A stretch of 10,476 nucleotides of DNA from Ferruginibacter sp. GTDB taxonomy: Bacteria; Bacteroidota; Bacteroidia; Chitinophagales; Chitinophagaceae. The stretch spans positions 1-10,476 of the forward strand of contig JAURKN010000167.1 in assembly GCA_030831725.1 (NCBI GenBank), written 5' to 3'. The position numbers and the translations under genes were made by a program. The notes under the pieces were generated by a model. The model ran no database searches and was not told where the DNA came from. It saw only the letters and a list, made by a program, of their open reading frames with translations. Below, piece by piece: positions 7,146 to 10,476 of this stretch. The number at the start of each line of letters is the position of its first letter. The stretch's first letter is position 1.

Positions 7146-9530
7146 TTAGGTATTTTTTTCGTGAAAAGGAATAGTGAAGTAAAAATTACTGCCTTTTACA
7201 TAAACGGAGCTTACCCAAATTTTTCCGCCCATGTTTTCTATGATTTTCTTCGTAATGGCGAGTCCTATTCCTGTTCCGGAATACTCTTCCTTGTTATGAA
7301 GTCTTTGGAAGATCTCAAAAATCTTGTCGAAGTATTCGTTTTCGATACCTAAGCCATTGTCACTGATTTTGAATTGCCATCTGTCTTTCAGCGGGATGGC
7401 TTCTATTTCAATTTCCGGAGCGACGCCTTCACGGTGATATTTGAGGGCATTGCCGATGATGTTTTGAAACACCTGGCGAATCGGAGTACGGTGGCCGAAT
7501 ATGACCGGTAAATTCTTTGTTTTGATGACACCTTTCAGTTCATTGATCTGCTCATGATGCAAAAGCTGGATCTCTGAAACAATATCGTTGATATCAATTT
7601 CCTTCTTCTGTTCACTTTGTTTTCCCACTCTGGAAAACTCTAGCAGGTCCAATATGATTTGTCTCATTCTTTTTGCCCCATCAACGGCAAAATGAATATA
7701 TTCCTTTGCCCTTTCATCCAGTTTTTCAGCATATTTTTTCTCAAGTTGTGTGAGAAAACTGGTCACCATCCTTAGGGGCTCCTGAAGATCATGAGAAGCT
7801 ACATAAGCAAATTGTTCCAGTTCGGAATTCGTTTTTTTAACGGTCTGCAGTGCTTCTGTCAACTGGATTTCAATTTGTTTCCGTTCGGTGATGTCTATGC
7901 CATAACCGATTACGAACATGAGTTTATCATTTTCAAAATAAGGGTATAGAATCCGTAAGACAAACTTTGTGTTTCCTTCTTTATCTCTATGTTCATCCAC
8001 CCATTGGTGTTTCTCTTTGCTGTCTACCGCTTTGTTGAATAATTCTCTTCTTCTCAATGCGAGGGAGTCATCGATGTTTCTGAAACGACAATAGTCGAAA
8101 TCATTTTTTCCAATCATCCATGAACGCATTTCTGGATCACTGACTGCAAATTTGTTCAGGAAAATATATCGGTGTTGGTCATCAAAAACAGCAATATCTG
8201 AAGGGATGTTTCCCAAAATATCTTCAAAAAACTGTTTTTGTGATGCGATTTCTTCGCTCAGTTTTCTGAATGGTGTGATATCTCTTTCTATGGCTACCCA
8301 ATGTGTGATATCCTCTTTTTCATTCTTGATGGGATTGATGGAGAGTGAAACCCAATACTGTTCTCCATTTTTTTTATAATTGATGGTTTCTGTTTCAACG
8401 AACTCTCCTTTGTGAAGACTGGATTTTATCCTTTCAATGGCATTGCTATTGGATTCCGGACCTTGAAGAAATTTAGGGTTTTTACCCATTACCTCTTCAG
8501 ATTTATATCCGGTGAGCTTGGTAAATGAATCATTCACATATACGATAGGATATCCTTCGCCAGCTTCTGTAATCACAATGCTGTCCTGTGTATTTTTAAC
8601 CACAGATTGCAAAAGTCTCATTTGGACTTCTTCTTCTTTTTGTTTGGTGATGTCCATCAAGGCACCAACCATTCTGATCGCATTACCATATGCATCTCGA
8701 ATCACATATCCATTGTCCGATACAGTAGCATAGGTGTCATCTGCTTTTTTATATCGGTATTGGCAATTCCAATGACTTTCATTAGAGGCGAGGCAAGATT
8801 CCAGACTCTGCATAACACCGGAAATATCATCTTTGTGAAGTCTGCTGCCCCAGGTATCTACATGGATTATTTGTTCGTTTGAATCGTATCCAAAAGTCTT
8901 GCTGAATCCATCACCCTGATACACATCACCGGATAGTATATTCCAATCCCAAATTGCTTCGGAAGTTGCTTTGCTCATGTATTCATAACGGCGATTGCTT
9001 TCCTCTAACGAAGCGGAAACCGACTTCAACTTTTGTTCGGAAAGGAGAAGAGCGTCTTTTTGTTTGCTTATTTTTCCAACGGCTGTTTTCAATTCATCAA
9101 CCACCAGTTCTTCTGAGTTAAGACGGTGAAGCAGATTGATCATTGGGTTATGAGGAGCGAAATCTTTTAATCCCAATCCGGATTCATTGAGCTCTTTGGT
9201 AGATCCGAACCAAGGAGCTCCGACAAACATCAACTTTGTACCTTCTCCCACCAATTCCCATTGTCCCTGAAAGTGAATCTCTGTTTTATGATTTTTTATG
9301 ATCAGCAAATGATTGCAGATCTTACTTAAATGATCAAAATCCATCTTTTCCAACCCGGGTCTCAACATGGTAAAATGATCATTCCATCCTGAACCCACAA
9401 CAATCGTATCGTCAAGTTTCGCTAATGACTTACCGATTTGAATGATTTTCAAACCATCATCCAACACAAAATGAAACGGGAAAATCCGGTCCAATGCATC
9501 GTGGTCCAAAGTGAATGTTAATGATTCCAT
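7146..9530 (-). CDS. HNOBA-PAS-PAS-PAS histidine kinase, predicted partner of H-NOX
   Basis: This 794-aa soluble sensor kinase has no membrane segment. Residues about 1-135 are an HNOBA (heme NO binding associated) domain, with FPFHFVLD at 17-24, FQGQW at 87-91, FVGAPWF at 102-108 and GLGLKDFAPHNP at 118-129. This is the PAS-like domain that follows H-NOX in animal soluble guanylyl cyclase. A probable coiled coil follows (about 138-180). PAS domains lie at about 182-295, 305-420 and 432-550. The second is LOV-like in sequence (NPKFLQG) but has Pro352 where LOV photoreceptors have their reactive Cys. HisKA carries phosphoacceptor His580 in ASHDLQEPLR. HATPase_c (about 675-790) has Asn694 in its N-box, DNGLGIE (724-730), an F-box-like IFEIFQRLH and GTGIGLAI (752-759). 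The start lies one base after the H-NOX stop, so translation is probably coupled and the products probably form a complex. Likely targets are the downstream receiver and the REC domain of the second kinase. Substituting a kinase for a cyclase after HNOBA is known in bacteria; what the extra PAS domains sense is unknown. Confidence 0.92.
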   Translation of the reverse strand: MESLTFTLDHDALDRIFPFHFVLDDGLKIIQIGKSLAKLDDTIVVGSGWNDHFTMLRPGLEKMDFDHLSKICNHLLIIKNHKTEIHFQGQWELVGEGTKLMFVGAPWFGSTKELNESGLGLKDFAPHNPMINLLHRLNSEELVVDELKTAVGKISKQKDALLLSEQKLKSVSASLEESNRRYEYMSKATSEAIWDWNILSGDVYQGDGFSKTFGYDSNEQIIHVDTWGSRLHKDDISGVMQSLESCLASNESHWNCQYRYKKADDTYATVSDNGYVIRDAYGNAIRMVGALMDITKQKEEEVQMRLLQSVVKNTQDSIVITEAGEGYPIVYVNDSFTKLTGYKSEEVMGKNPKFLQGPESNSNAIERIKSSLHKGEFVETETINYKKNGEQYWVSLSINPIKNEKEDITHWVAIERDITPFRKLSEEIASQKQFFEDILGNIPSDIAVFDDQHRYIFLNKFAVSDPEMRSWMIGKNDFDYCRFRNIDDSLALRRRELFNKAVDSKEKHQWVDEHRDKEGNTKFVLRILYPYFENDKLMFVIGYGIDITERKQIEIQLTEALQTVKKTNSELEQFAYVASHDLQEPLRMVTSFLTQLEKKYAEKLDERAKEYIHFAVDGAKRMRQIILDLLEFSRVGKQSEQKKEIDINDIVSEIQLLHHEQINELKGVIKTKNLPVIFGHRTPIRQVFQNIIGNALKYHREGVAPEIEIEAIPLKDRWQFKISDNGLGIENEYFDKIFEIFQRLHNKEEYSGTGIGLAITKKIIENMGGKIWVSSVYVKGSNFYFTIPFHEKNT

Positions 9531-9531
9531 T

Positions 9532-10074
9532 TTACCAGGATACTTTAAATACAGCTTTATTGTTTTGTTTGATGGCTTCCGGCATATCCGTTATTTCGAC
9601 CGGGGTTTCGTATAGTTTACCTAACCCAGATAAAAGTCCTCTCACAAATTCCATCAGTCCTTCACGTTTGGAAATGTAGTGAATGTGTAAACTTCGGTCT
9701 TCGATATTACTGGTTTGAAATTCCGGGGGAGTGAGTTTAGGATATAGCATCATAATCTGGCTGTGAAACTGGGGTAAATTTACCAAGAATTCTTTCAGGT
9801 TGCTGCCTCCTGATTGAAGCATGCCACCATATTTTTCTTTTGTTGTTCTTAAAATCCACCATTCTCCAAAAGTAAAGAGCACATCAGACAGAGGAATCTT
9901 CATCTCTTCAGATATCGCAACAGCCAGTTTGAAAGTAACATCATCATCATAAGGCTCATTGCTGATGAAAAAATCAATTTGTACGCCACTTTTCTCTTTG
10001 ATCAATTCCCATTTGTCGGCGCCAAAATTTTCAATTACCAAACTTTCTATCGACTTGTTAACGATTCCGTACAT
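9532..10074 (-). CDS. H-NOX heme-based nitric oxide sensor protein
   Basis: This 180-aa cytoplasmic protein has the full length of a stand-alone bacterial H-NOX domain. It starts MYGIVNKSIE, as is usual for the family. The proximal heme ligand is His104 (NLPQFHSQIMMLYP), followed by PPEF at 116-119. The heme-propionate YxSxR motif is Tyr133, Ser135 and Arg137 (YISKR). The helix after it (REGLMEFVRGLLSGLG) aligns with NO-selective members and has Phe143 or Glu142 where the O2-binding Thermoanaerobacter protein has Tyr140. The sequence therefore predicts NO binding with little O2 affinity; this is an inference from family knowledge. It is the first gene of a four-gene signalling operon and its stop is one base before the start of the HNOBA kinase, the expected partner. 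In other bacteria H-NOX bound to NO changes the autophosphorylation of an adjacent kinase. Confidence 0.95.
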   Translation of the reverse strand: MYGIVNKSIESLVIENFGADKWELIKEKSGVQIDFFISNEPYDDDVTFKLAVAISEEMKIPLSDVLFTFGEWWILRTTKEKYGGMLQSGGSNLKEFLVNLPQFHSQIMMLYPKLTPPEFQTSNIEDRSLHIHYISKREGLMEFVRGLLSGLGKLYETPVEITDMPEAIKQNNKAVFKVSW

Positions 10075-10321
10075 AATTTATGTCATTTTTTAGGTGCTAT
10101 CAATATGCTAGCAATTCAAGTTACAACAAAAACGGGCATTTTTTTTACTTAATTTTCACAATTGCGCCCTTTATCGGATTTGAAGTTCACATACTATTTT
10201 TCTTCCTCATTCGTTATTATACGGAAAGTCCGATTTTCTAGAGAATTTAACACCGTTAATTCGCCTTAGAAATCAGCCTTTGGTATTTTCGTAAAACCCT
10301 ACCGTTTTTAATCCGACTACT
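10075..10321. promoter_or_regulatory. Divergent intergenic region upstream of the H-NOX operon and a secreted-protein gene
   Basis: This 247-base AT-rich stretch lies between two divergent starts and must hold the operon promoter on the minus strand and probably the promoter of the plus-strand gene. On the plus strand TATTTTCG (10284-10291) is one base off the Bacteroidota -7 consensus TAnnTTTG, with TTCG at 10260-10263 as a poor -33 element. I found no convincing consensus promoter on the minus strand. Short palindromes occur at 10106-10113 (TGCTAGCA) and 10222-10232 (CGGA-aag-TCCG), but both are of a size expected by chance. No RNA gene is evident. Confidence 0.35.
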
Positions 10322-10476
10322 ATGAAACCCATTCTGAGAGGAATTATCTTATTTTTTCCCATCCTGACCCTTCCGGCCTTTTCATTTTTACATCCGGATT
10401 TTGCTGCAAAAACAGATCCCAAAAATATTCACATTGGAATTGAAAAATCCAGCACCGCTTCAACATCTGGCCTTGC
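10322..10476 (+). CDS. N-terminus of an exported protein of unknown function (partial)
   Basis: An open frame from ATG 10322 stays open to the window end (51 complete codons). It begins MKPILRGIILFFPILTLPAF, with basic residues followed by a hydrophobic stretch of about 15 residues, which is a plausible Sec signal peptide. Cleavage could follow FAA at residues 27-29 or a nearby small residue. The visible mature part (KTDPKNIHIGIEKSSTASTSGL) is polar and matches no family I recognise. It is divergent from the H-NOX operon, so it may share control with it, but nothing in the sequence proves this. The start is chosen because the signal-peptide pattern begins there; no Shine-Dalgarno is visible, as elsewhere in the window. 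Confidence 0.6.
   Translation, partial: MKPILRGIILFFPILTLPAFSFLHPDFAAKTDPKNIHIGIEKSSTASTSGL

Noticed and set aside
7107..7352. Plus-strand open frame of 81 codons starting opposite the receiver gene start
   Set aside because: It is antisense to the conserved HATPase end of the HNOBA kinase and to a 39-base spacer; its product has no recognisable features.
8470..8500. Possible LOV blue-light photoreceptor in the HNOBA kinase
   Set aside because: The adduct-forming Cys is replaced by Pro (NPKFLQG), so canonical LOV photochemistry is not expected; kept only as a LOV-like PAS note.
10106..10113. Perfect 8-base palindrome TGCTAGCA about 30 bases upstream of the H-NOX start, considered as an operator
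   Set aside because: A palindrome of this length is expected about once by chance in 250 bases, and the symmetry does not extend outward.
10222..10232. Inverted repeat CGGA-aag-TCCG in the divergent region, considered as a regulator site
   Set aside because: Only four paired bases per arm, no second copy in the region, and no regulator gene nearby to assign it to.

Overview
The window looks like chromosomal DNA from a member of the Bacteroidota. It has a long secreted protein with a C-terminal type IX secretion (T9SS) sorting domain. It is AT-rich between genes, shows no clear Shine-Dalgarno sequences ahead of its starts, and its signalling proteins are of types common in that phylum. I cannot place it at genus level.

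Layout: bases 3-134 (+) hold the last 43 codons of a gene that is probably an alpha/beta hydrolase. A short AT-rich gap follows, with an imperfect terminator-like hairpin. Bases 255-5198 (+) encode a 1647-residue secreted M36 (fungalysin-type) metallopeptidase with a signal peptide, FTP propeptide, HEYGH zinc site, a chain of beta-sandwich domains including five tandem Ig-like repeats, and the T9SS tail. A strong hairpin with a T-run at 5214-5246 separates it from a convergent minus-strand operon.

The minus-strand operon runs from 10074 down to 5259, with four genes separated by 1, 39 and 6 bases. In transcription order they are: a stand-alone H-NOX heme protein (180 aa); a soluble 794-aa histidine kinase with an N-terminal HNOBA domain, three PAS domains and a HisKA/HATPase core; a 144-aa single-domain receiver of the Rcp1 type; and a 468-aa REC-PAS-HisKA_3/HATPase kinase. 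H-NOX and HNOBA are the two regulatory domains of animal soluble guanylyl cyclase, here split over two almost touching genes and attached to a kinase instead of a cyclase. The simplest model is a cytoplasmic nitric-oxide-sensing phosphorelay. Gas binding to H-NOX would change activity of the HNOBA kinase. That kinase would pass phosphate to the small receiver and/or to the receiver on the second kinase, which would in turn drive a response regulator encoded elsewhere. No output domain (DNA-binding, GGDEF, EAL) is encoded in the window.

Bases 10075-10321 are an AT-rich divergent intergenic region. A new gene with a signal-peptide-like N-terminus starts at 10322 (+) and runs off the window end. 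I saw no tRNA, rRNA, CRISPR array or insertion sequence.
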